Notes under the pieces: generated by a model
What the model saw: the letters and a program-made list of their open reading frames with translations, nothing else
What the model was told of the DNA's origin: nothing
Databases searched by the model: none
Shown: piece after piece, positions 40,179 to 48,514 of the stretch
Position numbering within the stretch: position 1 is the stretch's first letter
Layout: each line of letters opens with the position of its first letter
From: Bacteroidales bacterium UBA5326
GTDB taxonomy: Bacteria; Bacteroidota; Bacteroidia; Bacteroidales; UBA932
Direction of reading: 5' to 3'
Length of the DNA: 64,000 bases
NCBI GenBank assembly: GCA_002408205.1
Contig: DHQY01000011.1
Coordinates: 62,001-126,000, forward strand
Position numbers and translations under genes: made by a program

Positions 40179-41105
40179 ATGGAACTTATAAAATGTCTTA
40201 TTGCCGGAAGTGGTCCGGCAGGATATACAGCTGCGATATATGCTGCCCGTGCAAATCTTCAACCCGTTTTATATGAGGGAGTTCAAACGGGTGGGCAGCT
40301 GACCACGACTACAGAAATAGACAATTTTCCCGGTTACCCCCAGGGCGTGGACGGTAATCAGATGATGGACGATATACGCAACCAGGCACTGAGATTTGGA
40401 ACCGATATGAGAACGGGTATCATTACGGGAACCAGATTGGATCAATCGCCTTTTCTTATTACTTTCGACGACGGGTCGCAGGTTCTGGCACGTACTCTTA
40501 TCATTGCCACCGGAGCTACCGCAAAATACCTGGGTCTGGAATCAGAGGAAAAGTTCAGGGGAATGGGCGTATCGGCGTGTGCTACATGTGACGGTTTTTT
40601 CTATCGCGGGAAAGATGTGGCCGTTGTGGGCGGTGGCGATACAGCCTGTGAAGAGGCGGTTTACCTGTCCGGGTTATGCCGCCAGGTGTATATGATTGTC
40701 CGCCGTAACGTGCTCAGGGCGTCAAAAGCCATGCAGGAACGTGTAATGAGAACGGCAAATATTCAAATTCTTTGGGAGCATCAGACAAAGGAAATACTGG
40801 GAGACGAGAACGGTGTAACCGGTGTTCGTCTGGTACATAGCAACGGCGAGATGAAAGACATTCCCATTCACGGCTTCTTCCTTGCCATTGGACACCATCC
40901 CAATTCAGAACCTTTCCGTCCCTGGATAGAAGTCAATGAGGAAGGATATATTCTTACAAAAGGAAAAACATCCCATACCAATGTTGAGGGGGTCTTTGCT
41001 GCCGGAGACGTGCAGGATCCCAGATACAGGCAGGCAATTACTGCAGCAGCAGGCGGATGTATGGCGGCAATCGATGCCGAACGTTACCTGTCCGAACAGC
41101 TTTAA
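40179..41105 (+). CDS. trxB: Thioredoxin reductase
   Basis: A 308-residue flavoprotein that reduces thioredoxin with NADPH. The FAD-binding motif GSGPAGYTAAIYAARANLQP is near residues 9-28. The redox pair is C134-x-x-C137 in SACATCDG, the NADP-binding GGGDTACEEA follows, and the C-terminal FAD motif is VFAAGDVQDPRYRQAITAAAGG. Length is normal. It has its own promoter and is monocistronic or read on into bamD, which has a separate -7 box 31 bp downstream. Confidence 0.96.
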   Translation: MELIKCLIAGSGPAGYTAAIYAARANLQPVLYEGVQTGGQLTTTTEIDNFPGYPQGVDGNQMMDDIRNQALRFGTDMRTGIITGTRLDQSPFLITFDDGSQVLARTLIIATGATAKYLGLESEEKFRGMGVSACATCDGFFYRGKDVAVVGGGDTACEEAVYLSGLCRQVYMIVRRNVLRASKAMQERVMRTANIQILWEHQTKEILGDENGVTGVRLVHSNGEMKDIPIHGFFLAIGHHPNSEPFRPWIEVNEEGYILTKGKTSHTNVEGVFAAGDVQDPRYRQAITAAAGGCMAAIDAERYLSEQL

Positions 41106-41135
41106 TATTTTGGCGTACATTTTGCTAAAGTGTCG

Positions 41136-41143
41136 TATATTTG
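41136..41143 (+). promoter_or_regulatory. -7 promoter box for the bamD operon
   Basis: TATATTTG, an exact TAnnTTTG match, 17 bp before the ATG at 41161. Confidence 0.6.
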
Positions 41144-41160
41144 CCAAATCATTATATTTC

Positions 41161-41973
41161 ATGAAATACAGTATTCTTATATTCGTAATCCTCGGTGTAT
41201 TGGGATTCTCATCTTGTGCCAATCAATACGAAGCTTTGTTCCGCAGTACGGATCATGACCTGAAATACAGAAAGGCCATCGAATATTACGAGGCCGGCAA
41301 GTACACTAAAGCTCAGCAACTCTTTGATCAGATCCAGATGATCTATCGTGGTACAGCCAAGGACGACACCCTTCAGTACTATCTGGCATTAAGTAATTAT
41401 CATTTGAACGATTACGTGCTGGCCGAGGATAATTTCAACCAGTTTGCCCAGATGTTTCCCCGGAGCCCTTTTACAAAAACAGCCCGTTTCCTTCGTCTGG
41501 ATTGTCTGTATGAAAGCACATATCGGTATGAACTGGACCAGAATCCCTCTCAAAAGGCTATTGCTGCCATTGAAGAATTCCTGTATGATTTTCCCGGGAA
41601 TGAATACACCCAGGTGTGCCGCTATATGCTGGAAGACCTTTATAACCGTCTGGACAAAAAAGGCTTTGAATCTGCAAAGATCTATTATGTGATTGAAGAC
41701 TATAAGGCCTCGACCTATGCATTAAAAGAAGCCTTAAAACAAAACCCAGAAAGCCGTTACAGAGAGGATATTCTCTACTATGTTGTGGCGTCAAATTATA
41801 AATACGCCTCAAATAGTATACCCCAAATGCAAAGGGAACGTTTCCTGAACGTGATAGACGAGTATTATAATTTCATCAGCGAATTTCCAGATTCAAAATA
41901 CCGGAAAGAGGTGGATGTCATGTTTAAAAAAGCACAACAAGTAACAACAAGAAATAATAAAACAGAAGAATAA
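41161..41973 (+). CDS. bamD: Outer-membrane assembly lipoprotein BamD
   Basis: A 270-residue lipoprotein (MKYSILIFVILGVLGFSSC, lipobox Cys at 19). It is made of TPR-like repeats: YRKAIEYYEAGKYTKAQQLFDQI, YYLALSNYHLNDYVLAEDNFNQFAQMFPRSPF, and later FISEFPDSKYRKEV. BamD is the essential partner of BamA in outer-membrane protein insertion, on the periplasmic face. Longer reading frames upstream overlap trxB; ATG 41161 gives the correct signal peptide. rpoZ follows after one base. Confidence 0.92.
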   Translation: MKYSILIFVILGVLGFSSCANQYEALFRSTDHDLKYRKAIEYYEAGKYTKAQQLFDQIQMIYRGTAKDDTLQYYLALSNYHLNDYVLAEDNFNQFAQMFPRSPFTKTARFLRLDCLYESTYRYELDQNPSQKAIAAIEEFLYDFPGNEYTQVCRYMLEDLYNRLDKKGFESAKIYYVIEDYKASTYALKEALKQNPESRYREDILYYVVASNYKYASNSIPQMQRERFLNVIDEYYNFISEFPDSKYRKEVDVMFKKAQQVTTRNNKTEE

Positions 41974-41974
41974 A

Positions 41975-42310
41975 ATGGATAATAAAATGGATAATAAAAA
42001 ACAACCCGTTCCCGATACCACCATTACGCGTGATCTCTCCAAATTGTCGGCGCCCACCGGCAACATATATGAAACGGTTATTATCATTGCCAAACGGGCG
42101 AATCAGATTGCGACAGAAGTAAAAAAAGAATTGAACAGCCGTCTGGAAGAGTTCTCAAATTTTGCCGACACCCTTGAGGAAACTTTCGAAAACCGTGAAC
42201 AGATTGAGATATCCCGTTTCTATGAACGTCAGCCCAAGCCCACTTTGGTAGCCATTAAAGAATTCGAAGACGCGGAAACTTTTTACAAGATTGTTGAAGA
42301 GCCTAAATAA
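41975..42310 (+). CDS. rpoZ: RNA polymerase omega subunit (Bacteroidetes type)
   Basis: A 111-residue protein matching the Bacteroidetes omega/Rpb6-like subunit (GNIYETVIIIAKRANQIATEVKKELNSRLEEF), which supports assembly of the polymerase beta' subunit. The first codons are an exact tandem 12-bp duplication (ATGGATAATAAA twice, giving MDNKMDNK), so the start may be 41975 or 41987. It lies 1 bp after bamD and 5 bp before recN. Confidence 0.85.
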   Translation: MDNKMDNKKQPVPDTTITRDLSKLSAPTGNIYETVIIIAKRANQIATEVKKELNSRLEEFSNFADTLEETFENREQIEISRFYERQPKPTLVAIKEFEDAETFYKIVEEPK

Positions 42311-42315
42311 GAATA

Positions 42316-43983
42316 TTGCTTTATTCTTTAAGCATATCGAATTATGCCCTGATCAATGCGTTGGACATTGAATTTTCCGAGGGGTTAACTATCATTACCG
42401 GCGAGACCGGTGCTGGTAAATCAATACTATTGGGAGCTCTCTCTTTGGTTCTTGGACAGAGAGCCGATACGGGAGTGTTAAGGAACCCTGCTGAGAATGC
42501 GGTGGTCGAAGCTTGTTTTCGAATTACAGGAAACGAAGGTGACCTGCCTGCCTTTTTTGAAGAAAATGAGCTTGATTACAGCAATGAACTTATTATCAGA
42601 AGGGTCATTAATCCGAACGGAAAAAGTCGGGCGTTTATTAACGATCAGCCGGTATCTCTCGTTTTCCTTAAGGAAGTAGGATCACGTGTCATTGACATCC
42701 ATTCACAGCATGAAAATCTCCTGGTAGGAGAAGGCAATTATGCTTTGCGGGTTGTGGATGCTTTTGCCGGGCTCTCCGACTTGTCAAAGGAGTACGAGGC
42801 TATTCATCTGAAAGTAAACACGCTGGAAGAACAGTTGAAAACGCTTCGCAGCCGGATAGAGCAGCAACAAAAAGAGCTGGATTACATCCTTTTCCAGTAT
42901 GAACAACTTAAAGAAGCTGCTCTTGCGGTTGGAGAGCAAGAGGATTTGGAGGCCCAACTCCGTGAATTGACCCATGCTCAGGAGATAAGACAATCATTAT
43001 TTCAGATCGTTCAGCTTCTTGAGGACGGGCAGGAGCCAGTGCTCAAACAGTTGAGGGAAGCATCGAGGCTTTCAGAAGGAGTGGCCCGGTTTATGGCCTC
43101 TTTCCATGATATATCTGCCCGTTTTGAACAGTCCAGAATTGAATTGAAAGATCTGGCGAACGAATGTGACAATGCCTTACAGCGCGTCCGCACCGACCCT
43201 GAGCTTCTGGAACAAGTAACCCGGAGGCTCGATCTGATTTATTTACTGGAACGAAAACACAATCTTTCATCTGTTTCCGATCTTGTGTCCCTGAGAGACT
43301 CCCTTGCATCCAGGCTAAAGCATGTAGATGAAGATGCCGGACAGCTTGCGATTCTCGAAAACGAATACAAGCAGGCGACTGAACTCCGTGCAGTGATAGC
43401 CGATCGCTGGCATCAGGCAAGGGTTGCCTGTCTTGACGAACTGTCATCTCAACTGAAAAACAGATTGGAAATGCTCGGCATGCCTCATGCCCGGGTGCTT
43501 TTTCCTGTCCGGCAGGTACCGGTGTACGGCCAACTGGGTAATACTTGTATGGAAGTACACTTTTCTGCCAATAAAGATATGCCTCCCCGGGAACTGTCCA
43601 GGGTGGCCTCGGGCGGTGAAATGTCCCGCCTGATGTTGTGCATCAAATCGGTCGTTGCGCGTCACTCCGGGTTAAGCACCATCATTTTTGACGAGATAGA
43701 TATGGGTGTGTCCGGCAGGATTGCCGACAGCATGGGCAACATGATAGGTGAGCTTTCAAGAAATATGCAGGTGCTTGCCATAACCCATTTGCCCCAGGTG
43801 GCGGCTAAAGGGAAAGTGCATTTCCTGGTGTCTAAGGTTACTGAAAACAATTCGGTCGAAACCTCGGTAAAACAACTTAACAGACAGGAACGGGTTATGG
43901 AAGTGGCCAGAATGCTGAGCGGATCCAGGATTACTCCCGCTGCGGTAAAAAATGCAGAAGAATTATTAAATACTATATTATGA
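42316..43983 (+). CDS. recN: DNA repair protein RecN
   Basis: A 555-residue SMC-like repair ATPase used in double-strand-break repair. The N-terminus SLSISNYALINALDIEFSEGLTIITGETGAGKS contains the Walker A motif. A long coiled coil spans about residues 155-360. The ABC-type signature LSRVASGGEMSRLMLCIKSV and Walker B TIIFDEIDMGVSGRIA follow. The start is TTG 42316, the only start codon that gives the standard N-terminus, 5 bp after rpoZ. The stop overlaps nagB by 4 bp (ATGA). Confidence 0.93.
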   Translation: MLYSLSISNYALINALDIEFSEGLTIITGETGAGKSILLGALSLVLGQRADTGVLRNPAENAVVEACFRITGNEGDLPAFFEENELDYSNELIIRRVINPNGKSRAFINDQPVSLVFLKEVGSRVIDIHSQHENLLVGEGNYALRVVDAFAGLSDLSKEYEAIHLKVNTLEEQLKTLRSRIEQQQKELDYILFQYEQLKEAALAVGEQEDLEAQLRELTHAQEIRQSLFQIVQLLEDGQEPVLKQLREASRLSEGVARFMASFHDISARFEQSRIELKDLANECDNALQRVRTDPELLEQVTRRLDLIYLLERKHNLSSVSDLVSLRDSLASRLKHVDEDAGQLAILENEYKQATELRAVIADRWHQARVACLDELSSQLKNRLEMLGMPHARVLFPVRQVPVYGQLGNTCMEVHFSANKDMPPRELSRVASGGEMSRLMLCIKSVVARHSGLSTIIFDEIDMGVSGRIADSMGNMIGELSRNMQVLAITHLPQVAAKGKVHFLVSKVTENNSVETSVKQLNRQERVMEVARMLSGSRITPAAVKNAEELLNTIL

Positions 43984-44771
43984 GACTAATCATTCAGCAA
44001 AATTATGAGAAACTGTCTGCATGGGCTGCCCGCTATATTGTCAATAAGATAAATGCCTTTAATCCTACAGAAGATAAACCGTTTGTGTTGGGGCTTCCAA
44101 CGGGTTCTTCTCCGATTGGCACCTATAAGGAACTGATAGCCTTTTATAATCAGGGAAAAGTATCTTTCAGGAATGTGGTTACATTTAATATGGATGAGTA
44201 TGTGGGTATTCCGGAAGACCACACCGAGTCATACCATAGTTTTATGCATAATAATTTTTTCCGTCATATAGATATTCAGCCGCAGCATATCCATATTCTG
44301 AATGGAAATGCTCCCGATCTTCAAAAGGAATGTGAAGATTACGAAGAGGCCATACGTCGGGCAGGCGGAATACATCTCTTTATGGGGGGGATCGGTCCCG
44401 ACGGGCATATTGCTTTCAACGAGCCGGGTTCTTCACTTTCTTCACGCACACGGGTTAAAACGCTCACGACAGATACATTGATTGCCAATGCGCGTTTTTT
44501 TGACAATAATATGGATCTTGTGCCAAAAACCGCTTTGACTGTGGGAGTGGGTACCGTGATGGATGCCGCAGAGGTGTTGATTCTCGTGAACGGGCACAAC
44601 AAGGCTCGTGCATTGTATCAGGCAGTAGAAGGAAGTATCACCCAAATGTGGACTATATCGGCCCTGCAGATGCACCCGAAAGGGATTATTGTATGCGACG
44701 AGGCAGCTACTGTGGAACTCAGGGTTGGTACGGTCAACTATTTTAAAGACATTGAAAAGGATAATCTTTAG
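43980..44771 (+). CDS. nagB: Glucosamine-6-phosphate deaminase
   Basis: A 263-residue enzyme converting glucosamine 6-phosphate to fructose 6-phosphate and ammonia. The family landmarks PFVLGLPTGSSPIGTYKELI, FNMDEYVGIPEDHTESYHSFM and GGIGPDGHIAFNEPGSSLSS (catalytic Asp and His region) are all present, and length matches E. coli NagB. It is the last gene of the bamD-rpoZ-recN-nagB run, starting inside the recN stop. A convergent gene begins 13 bp after its stop. Confidence 0.95.
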   Translation: MRLIIQQNYEKLSAWAARYIVNKINAFNPTEDKPFVLGLPTGSSPIGTYKELIAFYNQGKVSFRNVVTFNMDEYVGIPEDHTESYHSFMHNNFFRHIDIQPQHIHILNGNAPDLQKECEDYEEAIRRAGGIHLFMGGIGPDGHIAFNEPGSSLSSRTRVKTLTTDTLIANARFFDNNMDLVPKTALTVGVGTVMDAAEVLILVNGHNKARALYQAVEGSITQMWTISALQMHPKGIIVCDEAATVELRVGTVNYFKDIEKDNL

Positions 44772-44784
44772 GAATGCATGATCC

Positions 44785-46152
44785 CTAAGGAAGTAACGTG
44801 ACAGTGTAATCCGGAAGGTAACGGATCAAACGTGCTTCTGTGTTTGAATAACCGCCATCAGGTTCATTTTTTCTGAAGGAATACTCCGATTGAAGAAGAG
44901 GAACATCCAGCGAATCTATACAATCTTCAAAATCGGGCCCGTACCGGAACAGAGCGTTCATAAAATAGAAGGCGACATCGTATCCCTGGAAAGCATAATG
45001 CGAAGGTTCGGTATGAAAAAGAGCCCGGAATGTCCGTACAAACCTCTTGACATTATCACGGGAATAATCAACATATACGGGCAGGGGAATGACCACTTTC
45101 AATTGATGCAGTGCTGCCAGATCGAGCGTTTCGAAACTGCGCCATTTGGACATTCCGAACAACTCAATGGGTATATTGTCATAGGCAAAAAGCAGGTGCA
45201 GATTGCGAAGAGCATCGGATACAAAAGCTTCGTTTTGGGAAGCGATTATGATCTGGTTCTTTCTGTTAGGTGCCAGCAGGCGCCTCAGTTCTCCGGTCAC
45301 TTCACGTCCACGGAGGACATCGTAAATAAAATTCCGGTACGGGATATGTTGTTCATCCAGAAGGGCACGCATTTCAGGGGCCACTTCCTGGTCTCCCTCT
45401 TCTGATATGAGCCAGACTGATGCGTTATGCGGGTCCAGTTTTTTAATGATGGCTTCCTGTTGACTGGTCTGGGTCGGTTGTACCTGAAACAAATGTGGCG
45501 ATGAGGAAACCCAGGCTTCTGAGGTAACATCCAGAGGTGATACAATTTTGATCTCAGTATCCCTGAAATAGGCAAGTGTATTCCCAATCTGTGGTGAATA
45601 TACCGGGCCAATGATCAGTTCACTCATAGCCAGCCGCTCTCCCGACAAGAGCTCATCAGGCGATTGCGCGTTCCAGTCAAAACATTGAATATCTGCATTC
45701 ATTCCCATCTGTTTCATTTCTTGGGCTGCAATGAGCACACCCTGGTAGAATTCAAGGAAAGAAGAACTGTTTCTTGTTCCGGAAAGAGGCAAAAGAAGCG
45801 AAATATTATGACGGTGAGACGGTGAAGGCCTGTAGTCAGCACAGGATAATCTGGCAGGCGTCTGGTCAGATATTATTTCTTCTTCCGGCAGAGGGATATC
45901 CAATTCGGTGGTATCGGTGTTAGCCTGTATGCGATCCTTATCCGGAATGAGCAGGATTTGTCCGCGTTCCACAGTTCCTGTCGTAAGGTTATTCAGTATC
46001 GCAATTTCTTTGGCTTCTACTTTATATTTTCTGGCAATGGAATAAAGGGTTTCCATCCAGCGCACTTTATGACGGATATAAAACTGTTCCTGTGCGGAAA
46101 CCTGAACACACAGGAACAAGAGTAAAAATATAGCTACCAGAGGTCTTTTCAT
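44785..46152 (-). CDS. Secreted LysM plus periplasmic-binding-protein-like domain protein
   Basis: A 455-residue exported protein with a signal peptide (MKRPLVAIFLLLFLCVQVSA) and one LysM domain (about residues 24-70: HKVRWMETLYSIARKYKVEAKEIAILNN). A type I periplasmic-binding-protein-like domain follows (about residues 110-440: ISLLLPLSGTRNSSSFLEFYQGVLIAAQEM, ELIIGPVYSPQIGNTLAYF, HYAFQGYDVAFYFMNALFRYG). This resembles amino-acid-binding-like domains such as that of LpoA. LysM binds peptidoglycan, so it may anchor or regulate cell-wall enzymes. The true role is unknown. Its start overlaps purC by 4 bp. Confidence 0.82.
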   Translation of the reverse strand: MKRPLVAIFLLLFLCVQVSAQEQFYIRHKVRWMETLYSIARKYKVEAKEIAILNNLTTGTVERGQILLIPDKDRIQANTDTTELDIPLPEEEIISDQTPARLSCADYRPSPSHRHNISLLLPLSGTRNSSSFLEFYQGVLIAAQEMKQMGMNADIQCFDWNAQSPDELLSGERLAMSELIIGPVYSPQIGNTLAYFRDTEIKIVSPLDVTSEAWVSSSPHLFQVQPTQTSQQEAIIKKLDPHNASVWLISEEGDQEVAPEMRALLDEQHIPYRNFIYDVLRGREVTGELRRLLAPNRKNQIIIASQNEAFVSDALRNLHLLFAYDNIPIELFGMSKWRSFETLDLAALHQLKVVIPLPVYVDYSRDNVKRFVRTFRALFHTEPSHYAFQGYDVAFYFMNALFRYGPDFEDCIDSLDVPLLQSEYSFRKNEPDGGYSNTEARLIRYLPDYTVTLLP

Positions 46153-47099
46153 AATCGAGCCAGCATATTACAGATGCATGCTTCCATGTTTTCATAGAAT
46201 GCATCGTCGTATGGTGTTGCTTCAAAAGCCGTGCCCATTATGTTTTCGTATAATTCAATATACCTTTTGGAGATGTTGTCAATAACCTGATCTGTAAGTA
46301 AAGGCATTTTCTGTCCCTGCTGTCCGCTGAATCCGTTTTCCATAAGCCATTCTCTGACAAACTCCTTGGAAAGTTGCCTTGGGGGTAAACTCTGGGGGAA
46401 ATTTTGCTTGTAATCTTCCGCATAGAAATAACGGGACGAATCGGGCGTATGAATTTCATCAATCAGATAGATCTTTTCACCCAGTTTCCCGAATTCGTAT
46501 TTGGTATCGACAAGTATAAGTCCTTTTCCGGCAGCAATCTCCTGTCCCCTGGCAAACAGAGCCAGTGCGTATTTCTCGAGTTGCTCGTAATCCTCTCTGC
46601 TTACTAATCCTGTACGGATTATCTCGTCTTTAGAAATGTCCTGGTCGTGTGCACCAATCTCGGCCTTGGTGGTGGGAGTTACAATGGGTTTTTCAAAAGC
46701 CTCATGCTCGCGCATTCCTTCCGGGAGAGGTATTCCGCATAATGTGCGGGCTCCGCTTTTATAGGTACGCCATGAACTTCCGGTAAGGTATCCGCGTACG
46801 ATCATTTCCACCGGGAAAGGTTTGCATTTGTACCCGATGGTGACCATAGGATGGGGAGAGGCAATCTTCCAGTTTGGCACAATATCTGCTGTATCGTCCA
46901 GAAACCGGGAAGCGATCTTGTTTAATATCTGCCCTTTATAAGTTATTCCTTTAGGGAAAACCACATCAAAGGCCGAGATACGGTCGGTCGCAATCATGAC
47001 CAGAATACGGTCATCGATGGTATAGACATCACGGACTTTACCAGTGTATTTTGCGGTTTGCCCCGGAAAATCAAACCGGGTTTCAATAATTGACTTCAT
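46149..47099 (-). CDS. purC: Phosphoribosylaminoimidazole-succinocarboxamide synthase
   Basis: A 316-residue SAICAR synthetase, which joins CAIR and aspartate in purine synthesis. Motifs are KYTGKVRDVYTIDDRILVMIATDRISAFD near the N-terminus, EMIVRGYLTGSSWRTY, and KGLILVDTKYEFGK...LIDEIHTPDSSRYF. The length is that of the longer form seen in Bacteroidetes and eukaryotes. The ATGA overlap with the following LysM gene suggests one transcript. Confidence 0.95.
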   Translation of the reverse strand: MKSIIETRFDFPGQTAKYTGKVRDVYTIDDRILVMIATDRISAFDVVFPKGITYKGQILNKIASRFLDDTADIVPNWKIASPHPMVTIGYKCKPFPVEMIVRGYLTGSSWRTYKSGARTLCGIPLPEGMREHEAFEKPIVTPTTKAEIGAHDQDISKDEIIRTGLVSREDYEQLEKYALALFARGQEIAAGKGLILVDTKYEFGKLGEKIYLIDEIHTPDSSRYFYAEDYKQNFPQSLPPRQLSKEFVREWLMENGFSGQQGQKMPLLTDQVIDNISKRYIELYENIMGTAFEATPYDDAFYENMEACICNMLARL

Positions 47100-47110
47100 G
47101 CTTAATACGC

Positions 47111-47719
47111 TTATTTCTTTGTCTTTGCGTATTCCTGATTGAGACCTTCAACTACATTCATGGTAATGTCGAGAGCCGGGGTCGCTTCTATAATGGTGTT
47201 AGTGTTCCCGTCTGTGGTAAGGATAAGGTCGTAGTTGTGGAGCACACGGTAATCGGCAAGGTACGTTCTTATGGCGTCTATCACACGGTTGAGCATCACC
47301 TGATTTTCTTCAGACAGTTCCACCTGTTTTTGCTGAGCGTATTGTTCCAGTTCCTGCTGGCGAGCGGCAAGCTGATTTTGTTGCGTTTCTGCCTGAGAAC
47401 GGGTGATCAGGCCTTTTTGTACTTTTTCCTGGAAGTTTGCCACGTCTTTCTCAAAAGCGCGTCCTTTCTTGTTCAGATCGTCTTCAACAATCTTTGCCTT
47501 GGTTGAAAGATCTGCCTGGAGATCTTTGAAAAAATCGTAATGGTTCAAAAGAGTGTCTGTGCGGATATAAACAACAGGTCCTGCAGCAACGTCGGTCGAA
47601 TCGGAGTCTTTTTTTACGGAAGCAACGTTTCCGGTTCCAATTCCGGTAAAATGCAGAATGTACAGAACAGCAATGGCAATTGCCAGTAAAATGGTGATAA
47701 TCAGTGATGTTTTCTTCAT
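47111..47719 (-). CDS. OmpH/Skp-like periplasmic chaperone with N-terminal membrane anchor
   Basis: A 202-residue OmpH-family protein. The first ~25 residues (MKKTSLIITILLAIAIAVLYIL) form an uncleaved anchor or signal. These are followed by the family start VVYIRTDTLLNHYDFFKDLQ and a coiled-coil region rich in Gln and Lys (about 75-150). Skp proteins hold unfolded outer-membrane proteins in the periplasm. This copy is separate from the two beside bamA. The start is ATG 47719; the longer frame begins with a TTG inside the leader. A -7 box lies 24 bp upstream. Confidence 0.82.
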   Translation of the reverse strand: MKKTSLIITILLAIAIAVLYILHFTGIGTGNVASVKKDSDSTDVAAGPVVYIRTDTLLNHYDFFKDLQADLSTKAKIVEDDLNKKGRAFEKDVANFQEKVQKGLITRSQAETQQNQLAARQQELEQYAQQKQVELSEENQVMLNRVIDAIRTYLADYRVLHNYDLILTTDGNTNTIIEATPALDITMNVVEGLNQEYAKTKK

Positions 47720-47743
47720 GAGTGAAAAATGTAATATAACTTG

Positions 47744-47751
47744 CAAATATA
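47744..47751 (-). promoter_or_regulatory. -7 promoter box for the OmpH-like gene and possibly purC
   Basis: On the minus strand this is TATATTTG, an exact TAnnTTTG match, 24 bp before the ATG at 47719. Confidence 0.6.
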
Positions 47752-47752
47752 A

Positions 47753-48472
47753 TTAAAAATCGGAGAGTTGTCGCAGGTACATCTGAATGGTGTTCTCAAG
47801 TCCAAGGTAAATAGCTTCGCAGATAAGAGCGTGTCCAATGGAGACTTCCAACAGGCCGGGTATGTTACTGTAAAAGTAATTCAGGTTTTCCAGGTTCAGG
47901 TCGTGGCCGGCGTTTAGTCCCAATCCTGCCTGACGGGCAGCCAACGCTGCACTAACATAAGGTTCAATGGCTTTCCCCCTGTTCTGCAGGTACATGCGGG
48001 CATATGCTTCTGTATAGAGCTCCACACGGTCTGCTCCCGCACGGGCAGCTCCGTATATCATTTCTGGATCGGGATCAACAAAAATAGAAGTGCGGATTCC
48101 CGCTTTACGGAAAATCCCTGACCATTCCGTGAGTTCATTTTTATAACGCAGGGTGTTCCATCCGGCATTGGAAGTGATCGCATCATGGGCATCGGGTACC
48201 AGGGTTACCTGCGCAGGCTTAACTTCCAGAACAAGGTCTATAAAAGAAGGAATAGGGTTGCCTTCAATGTTAAACTCATTATGAATCAAAGGTTTGATAT
48301 CTCTGACATCCCTGTAACGTATATGACGTTCATCCGGTCTGGGGTGGACCGTAATACCCTGGGCTCCGAAACGTTCACAGTCGAGAGCCGCCTTGAGGAC
48401 ATCCGGTACGTTGCCTCCGCGTGCATTCCGCAGCGTGGCAAATTTGTTTATGTTAACACTCAGTTTTGTCAT
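47753..48472 (-). CDS. pdxJ: Pyridoxine 5'-phosphate synthase
   Basis: A 239-residue TIM-barrel enzyme that makes pyridoxine 5'-phosphate from 1-deoxyxylulose 5-phosphate and 3-amino-2-oxopropyl phosphate. PdxJ motifs are LSVNINKFATLRNARGG, GAQGITVHPRPDERHI, TLVPDAHDAITSNAGWN, and the late GLNAGHDLNLENL and EVSIGHALICEAI segments. The length is typical. It is divergent from nadK with only 42 bp between the two start codons. Confidence 0.95.
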   Translation of the reverse strand: MTKLSVNINKFATLRNARGGNVPDVLKAALDCERFGAQGITVHPRPDERHIRYRDVRDIKPLIHNEFNIEGNPIPSFIDLVLEVKPAQVTLVPDAHDAITSNAGWNTLRYKNELTEWSGIFRKAGIRTSIFVDPDPEMIYGAARAGADRVELYTEAYARMYLQNRGKAIEPYVSAALAARQAGLGLNAGHDLNLENLNYFYSNIPGLLEVSIGHALICEAIYLGLENTIQMYLRQLSDF

Positions 48473-48479
48473 TATTCGT

Positions 48480-48487
48480 TATCTTTG
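48480..48487 (+). promoter_or_regulatory. -7 promoter box for the nadK-uppS-bamA operon
   Basis: TATCTTTG, an exact TAnnTTTG match, 27 bp before the ATG at 48515. It is back to back with the pdxJ box 3 bp away. Confidence 0.6.
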
Positions 48488-48490
48488 TTG

Positions 48491-48498
48491 CAAAAGTA
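48491..48498 (-). promoter_or_regulatory. -7 promoter box for pdxJ
   Basis: On the minus strand this is TACTTTTG, an exact TAnnTTTG match, 18 bp before the pdxJ ATG at 48472. Confidence 0.6.
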
Positions 48499-48514
48499 CA
48501 CCATCTTATCGTCA

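Noticed and set aside
39984..40262. A 92-codon open frame covering tRNA-Pro on the same (minus) strand
   Set aside because: It crosses the tRNA and the start of trxB and has no family features; the tRNA explains the conserved sequence.
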